Source of the DNA: Schizochytrium sp. TIO01
Taxonomy: Eukaryota; Sar; Bigyra; Thraustochytrida; Thraustochytriidae
Assembly (NCBI GenBank): GCA_004764695.1
Contig: SMSO01000025.1
Span: 4,566,862 to 4,630,861 of the forward strand
DNA: 64,000 nucleotides
Direction of reading: 5' to 3'
Of the stretch, positions 40,601 through 53,541 are shown piece by piece (the stretch's first letter is position 1; each line of letters starts with the position of its first letter). The notes beneath the pieces were generated by a model that saw only the letters and a program-made list of their open reading frames with translations, did no database searches and was not told where the DNA came from. The translations under genes were made by a program, and so were the position numbers.

Positions 40601-43600
40601 GAGCAGCGTCGAGCTTATCACTAACGTTTTCCATCAGAACCCATTTACCAAAACGAATACCATTCTCGAGCACGCGCAAGAGATTTTTATCACTCTGCTT
40701 GACAACCTCAATACCGTTAGGTGCGCTTCCACGGTCGCGGCCCATGTTCTTGATGTAACGATTGGCCTGCGTTTGGGGATCAATTAACAAGGGCCAACGA
40801 CGGGCCTCGGAAATAACAATACCATTCTGAATGGAATGTGTATCAGAAGGAAGCCCAGCGACATTCCAGCTTCGAATCGTCACCGGGTCGCCGAGGGTTT
40901 CAACAATGTCAACCCCTTCTGTATGTGGCAATTCGAGACGCTTCAAATCTACGAGCCAGCGCTTAGTCAGCTCTTCACGGTAGTTGGATGTGAAAGGACC
41001 CAAGTAAGCAATACAGCCACTCGAAATAAGAACATCACCAATGAGGTTCACGTAATCAACGTTTAGCTGTTCAATACTTGCAGTCCAACGATCGCGTTCT
41101 CCGCCGAGACCACCAATAAGCTTTTGTGCGCGTTCAAGCCGTGCAGCACACTGCTCAACATCGCTCTCAAGCTGCTGCTTCTTGGTATTGGACTTCTCGA
41201 AATCAGCTTCAAGTGCTGCGATTTGGTCCTGAACGCCCTTGAGGCGACCACGAGCATCATTCAAAGATTTCATAGTCTCGTCAAGCTCCGCCTGTGCTTC
41301 AGCAAGCAACGCCTTCTTTGGCTCAACCGCCTTTGCGACGTTGTGATATTTGTGCATGGCACGTACCCACATGCAAATGGCTGTACAAGCCTTACTAGCC
41401 TTTTCAATCTCTGCAGGAGTGAACTCAGGCATGTCGATATACGGAGTAATCTGTTCAATAGTTTTCTCCGAGATATTGTCCTTGTCGAAATTCATCAAAT
41501 CTTGCAACAACTGGTTAGCGTTTTGCAAAATTGTACCCTTTGCCGCTACCCAGTAGTCCTTGACCTTTGCACCCATATTATCAGGATCTTTCACCATAAT
41601 GGGCTTGACGTTAAACATGATACATGCGGCCTCCATGGTAAGCTTTACACCCTTTGGAGGAGTCTTCAAGGACTTCACCTCATCAAGGTCAGATTTTTTC
41701 AGCCTATTGAGACAAGCAACAGCCTGGTCAAGAGCTGGTAAGGCCTCATCAAGGTCGCGTTGAGCATCATCTGCAATTTCCTTTGTCTTGCTCGCTTTCT
41801 TCTCAGCTGCGGCTTCTTCACGAGCGACAATCTCCATAGTTTCTTTGGCACCCTCTTTATCCACTGCGATCTTTTTTATCATTTCCTCGACCTCTGCCTG
41901 GGTTTTGACCAGAGTAGGTTGCATGGCAGTTAGCTCAGTTTGCAAATCTGCGACCATGGAAGATGTACTCAAGAGTTTGTCAAGGCCAACCTGAAGACGT
42001 TGCACCAAGCCACCGACTTCCACACGTTTCTTCTGCAAGAGAACCTTGAAAGTATTTAGCAACTCCAGATATGATGTTGGTGTTACATAGTTGTAACGGC
42101 GCAGAGAGTTGAAGAAGTCTGTACTTGCCTCAGCAACACTCTGATGAAAAACCTTGAACAGCTCTACAATATTGTGTAAGTGATCACCAAGTTTCAAGTC
42201 GACCTCCTGCATGATTCCCATGCCTACACTACGCAAAGCTTCTTCGGGCCATTCTGAGAACCAATCAATCGCACAGCAATTCACTAGCGAGGGAAACATT
42301 CGCAAGCGCTCCCGGAAAATGGGCGAAGGGCTCATACAGAGGCACATATGGATATTGCGCTTCACACGAAGAAGATACTGAGCATAAATGTTGATTTTTG
42401 TTGGAGGGATGCGCTTCTTGGTACAGTCGATCTTACAGGTTGTCATGATAGACTCCATATCTTCGGGCGCATACAAATTAGGTACATCACCACTATTGAG
42501 AATTCCGTTGATATCCTCAAGCATTTGCTCATCAATAATTTGAGTGTCAACAAATATAAAAGCAACCTGTTTGTCTTCAATGCCAGCCTTGAGGAGCGCT
42601 GTCTTGACATCATCGCGCCACTCTGTCATGCCATAGCCTTTAGAAATCTCAACTTGGTAGAGAAAGTAATCGCAAATAAAAGACGAAAGCTTTGTCAAAC
42701 TTTGGCGTCCTGAACCTCCAACACCAAGCAAAAGTACATTTCCTAGCGGCTGCCGAAGAACACGTGTGATACGGCAAATGTGTGTGATAGCATCCATGAA
42801 CATTACCAGATTCATGGGTTGCTTCGACTCAGCATTATAATCTACAAGGTACTCCTCGACGAGGGGAATTAAACCAGGCAAATTAGTGACTAGCTCATAA
42901 GATGACTCTCCTGGAACGAGGAAGTCGCAATAAAGCAGATGAGTGCGGTCACCAAATACATCTTCAGGGGAAGCATTCATGCGCTCTTTGATGTGCATCT
43001 TGAGCTGACCATCAAACCAAGTGCGGTCTTCATTGTTAATGAGACGATCCCCGAAGACACGGCGAGACTCATGAACCCACAGTCGAATCATGTCCTCCTT
43101 CGCTACGACAACTTTAGGATTAACCATGAGCAAACCTTGGAATACTTTACCTACATCACGCAAGTTGTACGTGTAGTGTGACTTGGCTGGTGTAGGCAAA
43201 AGCTCGCGACAAATTGTCTGAAAAACATCAATTGTTGATTTGACAAGCTTTGATCCAAGGTCATAAAAGCTAGAATCCATGTTATTGCTCTTCACGAACG
43301 AAGAGACAATGGTTTCGTAGATGATCTGCATTGCAGCGTTGTCCATTTCGGTATAGTTGATGACGGTATAATGGCGGATAAGACGAGCCGTGACTGGGTT
43401 GCGGCCACCTCCAGGAGGGCCCATTGCACCACACATTGTAATATCAATGAGTTTGCGGAAGGAAAGTGCTTTACGGTCATACCAGCCTCCATACGTAAAC
43501 CACTGACGGATAATTTCAATCGGGGGCTGAGCAAAGTATTCCTCGCGCTTTGGCATGTTTAGATCATCAATGAAGATAATGTACTGCTTGCCTGCAGGCG

Positions 43601-46600
43601 GGCCGAACACACCCTTACGACGCTTTTCACATTTGCCATCAATCAGATCTTGAGTCTGGTTTGCACTGGTTTGGGCCGAGAAGGTGAGCATTAGAGGAAT
43701 AAAGTTTGCCGGAAGACCTGTACTAATGTGCTTGTTAATATTAACAGTTTTACCTGTTCCCGTTGGGCCAGTCATGAGCATGTGCTTGCCGTTGCGCATA
43801 AGGATATCTATGAGATAAGTATAGCAAATGGAGTCTCTAGTAGGCACGATTGTTTCGTGAAAGCTAAGCTCAGGATCACATACAAACGGCTTAATTGTCT
43901 CCATCCAGCGCGTCCATCGTTTTTTCGGAGGAGGTTTGCCACCATCATCAGCTGCATAAGCATCTTGAACAGCTACAGGAATGCTCCAGACAAAATCATA
44001 GATTGTCAACACAGTGCCATCATCTGCAGCTTCAGGAAAGCAGAATTCACAGTTGTGTGAATCCATCAAATTTCGCATGTATTGATCAAAGCGTTCGCGG
44101 CCCTCACGATCAACTGTACAACACAGAGACCATACAGCACAGAACAGAAAGATGGGTTCAAGGTCCTGGAGAAACTCTTTGACCTTTGCCTTTGAGACAG
44201 ACTCCCCGCCTTCCTTTACTGCGAATGGGGCAAAGTAGCAATCTAAGCATTTTAGTAAGCTTGCGTTAAGTGCGTTGTCACAAGTTGGCACAGGCTCCTT
44301 GAAGTTACGACGCAAAAACCAAATTAGGCTCTTGACATACTTGTCGAAAAGTGTTTGAAGCTTTTTGACAAAATCGGGCGTACGTGTTGCTTCAGGGAGG
44401 TTCTCTAGCCAACTGCGTTGGACTGGCTCGAGGCCTAGGGTATGTGGCTCCATGTACACAATTCCGACACGAGAAACTGTGGCTGGAGATGCAACCTGGA
44501 GATCCTCAACTTCAAACATCATGGTCATCTCAGGACTGAGAGCGACAATTTCACCAGAGTTCAAACAAAGCTTCTTGTTATCGTCCAGGACAGTATTCAT
44601 GTTTTCAATCCAAATAGCATCTACGGGACCATCAAACATGATCCACTTACGGTCCGGAGTTGTACTCTTTGCGCACTCACGAACGAGAAAAGCAAGAATT
44701 CCATCCTGCCACTCATGGGTGTTGGGGTCGAATTCGCCATAAAGCTGACCCATAGTAATACTCTTGGGATTGACAGTGTGCCGCACAACATTTTCAAACG
44801 CAAATCCCTCGATACCCCGACTCTTCAGCAAACAAAGTGTCTCATCAAGACACTCCACATTACGTGACTTACCACCACCAGTGGGACCCACCAACATGAG
44901 ACCGTGACGCACAACGATGGTTTCATAGAGCTGGATACATTTCTGCATGAAAAAGGGTACCGGTTGAAGGGTCATTTTCTCAGACGTCATTTTCAAACAC
45001 TTGAGCAGCTCACCATAATCAATATCCGGACGCTTGCGTCCAGGAAACAAATCAGAAATGATACCTCTGAAAAGAGGCAAATCATGACTGAGGAATTTTG
45101 GAAGATTTACATCTTGTAGAGCACGAAGCAGAAGAACCTCTTCTTCAGTGTCCGGTTCCGCCGCCTTCAGGTTTCCTGCTGCAACAATTGTAGTCTTGAC
45201 GGCACGCATACCATAATCATAATGATCCTGACTTGACAGCTGCTCTGAGCAAAGCTGAAAGGTAGCAACCATCTTCTTTGCACAGGTACGAGCTTTGGCA
45301 TAACCAAACGAGTAAAGCATAATCTCACCAATAAGAGCGTAGTCAGGCACCATCATTGCTACAGGACGGAAAAGTGCCTTGAGATTGTCGGGAAGTTCAG
45401 TACGACCAGCATAACCAGGATTCATGGTAATATATACTGCAAACTGATCATTCATGTTGATCATAGTACCCTCAAACTCAATCCTATCTAGGCCTGCTTT
45501 TGCAGCATGCTGCAGAGTCATGATTTGTTGTGCAACCACGGAAAGCACTTCTACATCGATACGGTTAAACTCGTCGAAGCAGGCCCAGGCACCACACGAT
45601 CCAAGTCCCTTGAAGAATTTGCCCATGGCAAGATAATCGAGACCATCAGAGCAGTTGAAAACGACACATTGTTTTGCCAGGGCCTTGGCCAAGTCCTTTG
45701 TGGTTTCGGTTTTACCTGTACCAGCAGGTCCTGCAGGAGCTCCACCTAACGTCATTTGAAGAGCACCCATGAGTGTTAAGTAACATTTATCAGTCAGGGG
45801 CGTAATCACAAGACGGAAAGAGTTACCAAGATATTCGTAACCATATGGACGACGTGAAGACACCATCATTACACGCATGTCTCCAGCTAAAGCTTCTCCA
45901 TCCTCCCAGTAGAAGCGCATTTGAGAAATCCAGAGGAATTCCTCCTTGTTGCTCACGCGCTCAACCGCAAGTTTTTCGGTCACATCACGTGCGTGCACAT
46001 CAATGACAGTAAGAGCAGAAAGGGTGATACGAGCCATACGCTTGAGCTTTGGGTCTCGAACAAGTTCGACCATGTCAGAAATCTGTCGAACTTGCTGTTC
46101 AAAGCACTCTTGTACACCATCGGCACCCTTAGATTCCATTCCTTCTTCAATCTCTCTGGTCCAGTGAAATTGAGAGCCGTTAATGGCGCACTGACCAGCA
46201 ACCTTTTGGATCCAGTCCGTACGAGGAATTTGGACGTACTCAAGCATAGATGCGTAAAGAACTTCCTTCACAGATTGTTTCATTGTGTCATCAAGCATTG
46301 TCATCCAGTCCTCGACGTTGCGGCCTGCTGGGTCAATTTCTTGAGCAAGCTTAACTTGCTCTCCCTCGGAAGAGAACATTTCTGTGATAATTTGGTTTTC
46401 ATCAAAGTGTACACGCTTGATACCTTCGAAACACTTCTTCAAGTGCGGCTGAACCATGGTCGGATCCTTCGTTTGAGACAGAATCTCAAGCAGTTCCTCG
46501 TTTGACAAAAAGTAGAAGCGGGCAAAACCAGACCTTTTCGTCTCCAGATAATCAGAAAGACCTTTACTCACCATGTCAAGAAATTTGTTAGATTCGACCC

Positions 46601-49600
46601 ATCGATCTAACAGGCTTTCGCTTGCACAAAATTTGATAGCGCATGGCTTTTCTACAGCTGCCTGCAATGTCTGACGCCAATTTTTATCAACCGTAGCAAA
46701 ACGCTTACCCTCAGTGGGAAGTTGCTTGTTGATATCTGGCGAGTCAAAAATTGGCTGCAGATACAACCAGTTGCGCTGCACAGCCATCCACTCGTCGAGA
46801 ACATCGTTCACTACACTCAAAGTGTGGTTCCACTTCTCTATGCGCTCTTCAAAAGGACCTTTAAAAGCGCTAAACATCATGGCTTGTGTCATAGTGACAT
46901 GTTCATCAAGCAGAGCTTGCAACTCGTCAAAGCCATGCAGGACATATGTTCCGGTTTCCTTATAAGCAGAAACGTTGAGGTCGACACCGCTCCATTCGCG
47001 TTCCATCTTGTCAAGCGCGACCTCAATCTGAAACTCCTTCCCAGCCACCTCACCTGCCTTCGTGATCATGTCTGCCTTAGCATGATCAGTAAGAAGACCA
47101 AGATCATCGGACATAAGTTTCTGCAAAGTAAATTCAGGATCATCGGGGTCAAGTACAAGCTGTGTCGTGTAGCCAAGTTTGCTGTTGACCGCCTTCCAAT
47201 GGCGTTCTCGCATGCCTGGGTTGCGCAAGGAAATGACGAGCGGAACAACAGGCTTGAAATGCTCTACTTGAGACTTGATGGTTTCGGCAGACGCCACAAT
47301 TTCTGGAAGCTCAACCTTCTCAAAGTATTTTACAGAGCGGATCAAATTACGATGGTAGTCGTAAACTTCCTGTTCGATTTCTTCGGCATTAAGATCAACA
47401 AATTTTTTCCCCATCCAGACTTTGCTATTCTTGAGCCATGAATCAATTGAGTTCCACAAAGTCTCATACGGCTCAAATTCCTTGGTCATATTAGTCACAG
47501 CGTCATAGTTTGTGAGCTCCTGTTCAAACAGAATTTCGCGGGAATTGAAGCGTCTGGCATCTTCTTCAGCTTGATTAAGGCGCGCGCGGAGATCACGCAC
47601 CCGCTTTGCAATCATTGTAATTCGGCCAAGATCAGCGTGCTGTGCTAGACCTTCGATATCCTGCTCAAGCTGTCCTAAGGTGTAAGTGAAACCTTCTTGC
47701 TCTTCCTGTTGTTGCTCTTGATAGCTCACCCTTGTGACTTCGTTTCGAGCCTCGGCCTTCTCCAAGGTTTCTGCAACCGCCTTTGGTGCTCCGAAGATAC
47801 ACCAAGGAAGGTCGATATCATCTTGCTTTTTGAACTGGAACCAGTAAGAATCAAGGATTGCGATTTTGTTGAATACCTTGCGTGCGTCAGCTTCAAGTGC
47901 GCGAACTTTGGTTGGGACCTGCTCCATAAACTGCTCCACAGCGGTAAGCTCCTCGATATTTTCGACAGGTTTTTCGATCTCACGACGAATGTCGTTGTAC
48001 TGCTCCATAATAAAGTTCCCCACTTCAACCGTGCGAGTAGCTAAGAGGTTTTTCAAACGATCAACGAGCTCTTGATGCTTATCCTGAAGTAATCGTCGCA
48101 GTGTGCTACAGGAAACTGAAAAGATACCTACGCAGATGGAGTTGGGAATAATTTCACCAATTTCCTCCTTGGCTGCGATGTGAGTGTCGATGAGTGCCTT
48201 GATTTTCTTTGGGTCGAGCATAGCAGGACGCTTTTTACTTCCATCTCCGCCCTTCTCGTCATCGTCATCTTCCTCTTCTTCTCCACCATCACGGCATGAG
48301 CGCTCCACTTCAGCCATGAAATCATCGATTTCGAAATTAAGGAACTCAAGATGCTGATTGTACTGTGCAAGATACTCGCCAAGGGGCTTCACAGCACGTG
48401 ACATCGATGCCTCGAGGTCCTCTGAAAGTGCCTGAACCCACTGTTCATGCTGACTGACAGCACGGATAAGGGGCTCATCCGGCCAGAAAAGCTTATCCAT
48501 GACTTGCTTCTCTACGCGAGAAATGTTCTGCAGGGAAGAAAGTGCTTTGAAGAAGAGCTGTACAGGTACTTTGGGGAATACTTTGGGATCCATGTTGTAT
48601 TTAATAACATAACGGCCTTGTCCCTCTTCGCTATTGCCAGAGCCACCACCTGCGTTTGCCCCATCCCCTTCTGCATGGTTCTCATCATCATCTCCATCTT
48701 TACTGCCCTGATCCTCGTCCTTAGCAGAGTTACTCTCACCATGCTCGCCTTCTGGAGATGTTCTTGCAGTTCCCATAGAGTTTGCCTCTTTCAGTGCATC
48801 ATTGGCTTCTGTCCCTGTTCCTGTTGCTCCGTCTTGTCCACTCTCGCCGGACCCAGTGTCGCGTTCTTCCACTACAAGATCTAGGGCAAAAAGGGGGCCC
48901 TGACGCTTTGATTCGTCAGCCTTGTAATCAAACTTAATCACCACAGAGGTAGCAGATTTCACTGTGATTTGTGCGTCTGCTGAGCGGCGAAGAAAGTCTA
49001 CGAAGTCTTCGAGAGAAGCCACCGTCATGAATCGCATGGAGTCTTGCATCATACAATTGACCAGAGTAAAGAATCTTTTAAGCTTGCTGAAATTATAGAC
49101 CTCAGCGCTGCTCTCACGAAGGTTAAACCAGCCCTTCCCGACATCCTTGAAGCTTGCACGAACGATGTTTTTTACAGCCATTGTCCACTTGCCCTTGACG
49201 AACGCGACAGTATTGGCTGCAGCTGTTGTTTGAAGATGCTGAAACTCATCTAGCTTTACACTTTTGGCAATTGTGGTGTTAAACAAATGATACTGCAGAA
49301 CTTTTGCACACTCGAGTCCAATAGTTTCAAGCGCCGCCATAACTCCATCTTGAGTGTAAAGTGATTTAAAAGAAAAATCTTGGAGTCTCTCATTAAAATC
49401 GTAGACCGGTAGCTTGGGGCGTGGTTGTGATGCTAATGTCGCAGCATCGAGTGGTTCTGTAGCCTTAAGGAGGTCAACATGTGGCAAAAATTCTTGCAAG
49501 AGACTTGCAAGCATACCATCGGGGGTACGTTTCGATGCAGTTGAGCTGGAAAAGTTCCCGGTCTTGTTGGTACTGGCGATGCGATTCAATGTCTGATGGA

Positions 49601-50642
49601 AGATGACCTTGTTCATGGCGCTAGCAAAGGCTGCTCGCGCTTCATCCAAAAGTTTTGCTTTTAGGCTTTCCTTCTCACTGGCATTTTTCTCCCGAAGTTT
49701 AGTTTGAATGCGCTTGGTCTGCTGTTGATCGAGTGTGGCAATGCCTTCGATTGGCATGGAGTCTAGCGTCAAGTAGAAATTGAGCAATGTAAGAGCTTCA
49801 TTGCGCCGTTTATGAGCATTTGCTACACGGTTGGCGAATTGAATTGGGGATTCTCCTAGAAGGTAGACATCGAGGCGTGATCGATGTTCACGGGTACCCT
49901 TACTACTAGATTCCGTCCATTCGATCTCCAGAGCGCCTCCATTTTCTGGGGACCAGGATCTAACGATGCAGGAGATCCACATACCATTCTCGTGGCGGGC
50001 TTTCGCCGGGATGCCTACAAAGTCTCCTGAAATTGGATCACTTCCCAAACGCTTCCATGTTTCTAAAGTGCGCTCTTCATACTCAGTGTCATCAAAGGGA
50101 AACAACGGCAGTGCCTCTTCAGCACGGTCATCTTCTTGTTGTGCTTGTGCAGATTGTGTTGATGGCATTCTGTCTTGTAGAAGTTTGGCAAGGTCCCAGG
50201 AAGCGTAAATTTTTTTGAGGCGCTCTACCTCGACGCGTCGCGGGGCACGACCCGGAAGCGGTCTGTGCGGAACCTGGACTTTGGGTTCGCTTGCCCTGGC
50301 CAAAATTGAAGTTTCGTCACGCACATCATTGCTGCGATCTCCTGACCACAGGCTTGCCCTTCCCCGGAGCGGCACAATGCCCGGAGGTACAGGGCGAAAG
50401 TTCGTGGCTTTGGGTGATTTTTGCACAGGACTTGTCGGAGACCGAATCTCGCGTTCGTCCTTGTACTCATCAGACTCCTCACGTATGGCGATAGACTCGC
50501 TCATAATTCCACGCTGCGGTTCATTTTGCGCAGGTGGAGAGACGAGGTCATGAATCTCAGTTTTTTGTCCCTTAGAGGATTTCGATGACGCTGTATCGAC
50601 CTTGAGCGACGACGCTGTCGATGCCGACGCCGAAGAAGACAT
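37603..50642 (-). CDS. axonemal-type (inner-arm) dynein heavy chain, one-base frameshift near the C-terminus
   Basis: Start ATG 50640-50642; about 4346 aa if the frame is joined. N-terminal tail and linker occupy about 1-1600, with acidic low-complexity inserts near 590-677 and 785-805. The AAA+ ring shows P-loops in AAA1 PAGTGKTE (about 1640), AAA2 GPTGGGKS (about 1920), AAA3 GPTGTGKT (about 2295) and AAA4 GVGGSGRQS (about 2640). The stalk coiled coil is about 2850-3200. AAA5 has SWNVAGLPSD (about 3265). The C-terminal domain contains NTVLVQE, PSLKPL, SGFFFPQAF and GTLSTTGHSTNF. The frame breaks after KLTKEPP, at a run of six G (39090-39095, + strand): the next frame resumes QGLRANLK exactly as in other dyneins, so one base is missing. 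Sequencing or assembly error is likeliest. Best fit is the DNAH1/3/6/7-type group. Implies flagellated cells. Confidence 0.95.
39090..39095 (-). other. homopolymer G6 (C6 on coding strand): frameshift site in dynein
   Basis: Coding strand reads GAG CCC CCC AGG in the upstream frame, whereas continuation needs GAG CCC CCn CAG GGT. One extra C in the run restores the conserved EPP-x-GLRAN sequence. Homologous coding sequence continues on both sides without a gap. Confidence 0.9.
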
Positions 50643-51635
50643 CGATCCGCTCGTTAACACCGCCTCACGACGTCAACCTCGCCAAGCCTGCTGATTTAAG
50701 CAACGCCAAGCGCTCTTATTTGCTAAATTTTTGTCTGTGATGAAGTGATTGTTGTGTTCGGTACGCTGTTGCCAATATTAGGCAAATTGCGACCTTGGGG
50801 TTTACAGCGTCGCAACTACCTCGGCAAACAATCGTTCGAGATTTGCGAAATACAGGCCTACACCAGACGCCAGAGCGTCCTCGCCTGCTGGCTTCTCTTT
50901 CCTCCTCGACTTGCAGCTGCCACCAGCAGCAGCTCAGAGGTTCCAAGCGTGAATGATAGTGTCTTCTCCAAGAAGGGACTTGCGCAGAATGCGCTGCCTC
51001 TTCTCCAAATTACCGTTGCAGGAGGGGTGCGCGAAGGTACACACCTTTACTATGGGGACATCTTCTGATGCAAAGTGGACAAGGGGCTAGAGAGGAATAT
51101 TAGCAACATGAAGCATCTGAGAGAGATCGTACAAGTGAATGAGGGTATTGTTTTATCGAATTAGACAAAGAATCTGAGGAGAGGAAATATAAATGATGAT
51201 ACGAGTTTCGATTGACCTTTTTTTTTTTTTTTTTTTTTTAAATGTAGAAATGTATCATGCAATACAATGCACCGAAGTTGAGCTTGGGAAACAGAAATTC
51301 GTGCAGCCGAAGTCGGGCATAGAAACAGATGACTGAAGAAGGTTTGGCTTCTTGCCCCATGAAAAAAAAATCCTAGATAACCTTGACAGATTATAGCTAC
51401 AAGAATATGGGCAAAGAGAAGTAAATGAGTTTCTGTTTCGATATTTTCTGTTTTCGAACATACGTAGCTTCGAAAGATTTTCTGACGAATGGTGAGTAGG
51501 AATAAAACTACTTTCGATTCGATACTGTTTATATAGGATTTTAAAAAGTTGCCTTTGCTGTTTACTTGATACTGATGGCAAAGTTGATCTTCTGAAGTGC
51601 GACGTGCTGCTGAAAGTTTGAATTTGTAACATCAA
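50643..51635. promoter_or_regulatory. dynein upstream region
   Basis: 993 bp between the dynein start and the 3' end of the ankyrin gene, both on the minus strand. It should contain the dynein promoter, plus the ankyrin 3' UTR. A 22-T run lies at 51218-51239. A plus-strand frame at about 50745-51068 (107 codons, no ATG at its start; it includes GLAQNALPLLQITVAGGVREG) looks mildly coding-like and is followed by a possible GTACAC donor, but I cannot identify it and do not call it. Confidence 0.45.
51218..51239. repeat. poly-T tract (22 nt)
   Basis: Twenty-two uninterrupted T residues (A on the minus strand), followed by AAATGTAG. Confidence 0.95.
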
Positions 51636-52571
51636 TTAATCATCGCAGCATATGACGCCAACCTCGCTCTTGCGAAGCCATTTGATTGCACGCAAACCAG
51701 TTCCAGCAGCAAAATTGGTCTCAGCCCCATTGATGATAAATGCATTGCTTTCTATATATTGTTTGCACCGTCAGTATTCACCTCGAATTTCGACATAAAA
51801 TTCATTTTGCCCCGTTAAACTTACCTTTTTTCGCAGTGTGAAGTTTGGCCTCCTCGTGAGATCGTTCATCGTCGTATGGCTGATCATAGTGCTCATCCTC
51901 ATTCTCGCCTCCATGCTGGTCTGGGCTTTTACTTTCTTGCGTATATCTTCTTGAAGGATCCGCAAGATCCTCTTCGTCCTCTTCATCGTCAAGTAGGTGC
52001 TTCCAGTCAAGAGGTGTGCGACCGTCGGCGTCTACTGCCGACGTGTCTACGTCTGTGTTAGAGATTAACCAGTTTCCGAGCTCAATATGTTCCATGCAGA
52101 AAGCGTAGTGGGCACAGTTTTGACCTTCATGATCAGTGAGATTAACCATAGCCCCTGCGTCGATGAGAAACCTTGATATTTCTTCGTTGCCCTCCGAACA
52201 GGCCTGCATAAGCGCAGATCGACCTTGGTAATCCTGCTCATTAATATCCGCTCCTGCATCAAGTAATACACGTGTTGACTTCAAATTTCCAGCAAGTACT
52301 GCACAGTGTAAGATGCTTGGTGATCCATCCTCTTTGCACAAATACTCAGACTTTCGTAAGCATCCTGGCAGTTCAGCTTCAAGAAGTTGCTTAAGTTTTT
52401 CTACATCCCGCACGGCCTTATGAAGCTGTGATCATAGTTCGAAATATGTAAAGTACATGGCTTAGGTCAGTTTACAGTGTTCGAGACACATGAGTTAAAT
52501 AAGTATATGAGTGTTGATGTTGAAACGAGCGCTTGAATTAAACTTACAGGCGTGGTTCCGGACACCGTCAT
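51636..52571 (-). CDS. ankyrin-repeat protein, three exons
   Basis: Three exons give 246 aa. Exon 1 (52548-52571) encodes MTVSGTTP; exon 2 (51825-52425) begins LHKAVRD; exon 3 (51636-51751) begins within GAA and ends ICCDD, stop TAA. Introns: 52426-52547 (122 nt, GTAAGT...TCACAG, phase 0) and 51752-51824 (73 nt, GTAAGT...ATATAG, phase 1). Splicing joins TTP to LHKAV, completing an ankyrin TPLHKAV motif, strong support for exon 1. About four ankyrin repeats span residues 6-155 (HCAVLAGN, LLDAGADINEQD, LMQACSEGN, FLIDAGAMVN, DGRTPLDW). A DDEEDEED acidic stretch and a charged linker follow, and exon 3 gives a new tail with GTGLRAIKWLRKSEVG. General protein-binding role; partner unknown. The exon 2 frame read through unspliced ends in a spurious GKFNGAK. 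Confidence 0.85.
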
Positions 52572-53541
52572 GGCGTTGGACCTCGACACGACGTCGTTTT
52601 GTTTACGTTTTTCGGATTCGATAGTAGGCAGTCACTCCGCGTTTCAATACGTCACTACAACTTAAGTAGGTGCAGTTGTGTTGGTGTGACACCAACCGAG
52701 CGTGTGATAGCAATCAGCACAACCCCGAGAGCGATTACTTTGCGAGGTCCTCCAAGCAGGGTATGGCGCGAGGTTATACAGAACCTCGCGCTGCGCTACG
52801 AAGCCTTGGAAAGCCGCGTAGGCAGCGCTAACAGGTAGATCAGACCCCTTGTTCCAGGCGACGATTGACTTTGGAGCTCTTTCTCCACTCCTGTTTCTGC
52901 GAACCTGGTATCAAATTGAATAAAGCCAACAAGGGACTCGTGTGTCCAGAGATAAGGTTTCCGTCTATTTACATAAGCGTATAATTAGCAAGAATTGACC
53001 CCTTCGTTTCAAGAAGAGGAAAGGAAAGCTAGCGAGGAAGCAAGTCCGCACAGGTTAAATATTATGGAAAAGATGCTAGACCGCTTCTTCGTGCCTACCA
53101 AATCAATTTTTTCTGAGCACGGTAACTTGGACATAACTCCGCGCGATCAGAGAACACACCTCCGGTGAACTTCCAAAGCTGTCAGTGACATACACACTCA
53201 ATATGTGTGTATCTGAGCTTATATAGTTCCCCAAACAAGTACACTGCCCAGGATTGTCTTGGTGTTTCCCGTCTGTGAACGGAACCTTTTGCACAACCCT
53301 TTTTACTTTCAGGCACACACCCTGACGCGGGCCATTGTTCGAGTCAGCAGTGACTGCCTCGCTTTTGGCGCGGGTACGATGGAATGACGAAGATTGCGTG
53401 TGAAGTGCAGTGCACCGACTTTCGGGTCAATAAGCGTATACCTAAAGTCTGGTCATCAAGGCGGAGAGCGTGGCATGATCTCCTCTTCCTAAGGAAGCGT
53501 GGAAGAGTGCCAGCGCTGCAGACCTCCCCACGTAAGGGAGG
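52572..53541. promoter_or_regulatory. divergent intergenic region, ankyrin gene / IQ-motif gene
   Basis: 970 bp between two divergent start codons, so it should hold both promoters. No repeat, RNA gene or convincing coding frame is seen. Confidence 0.5.
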
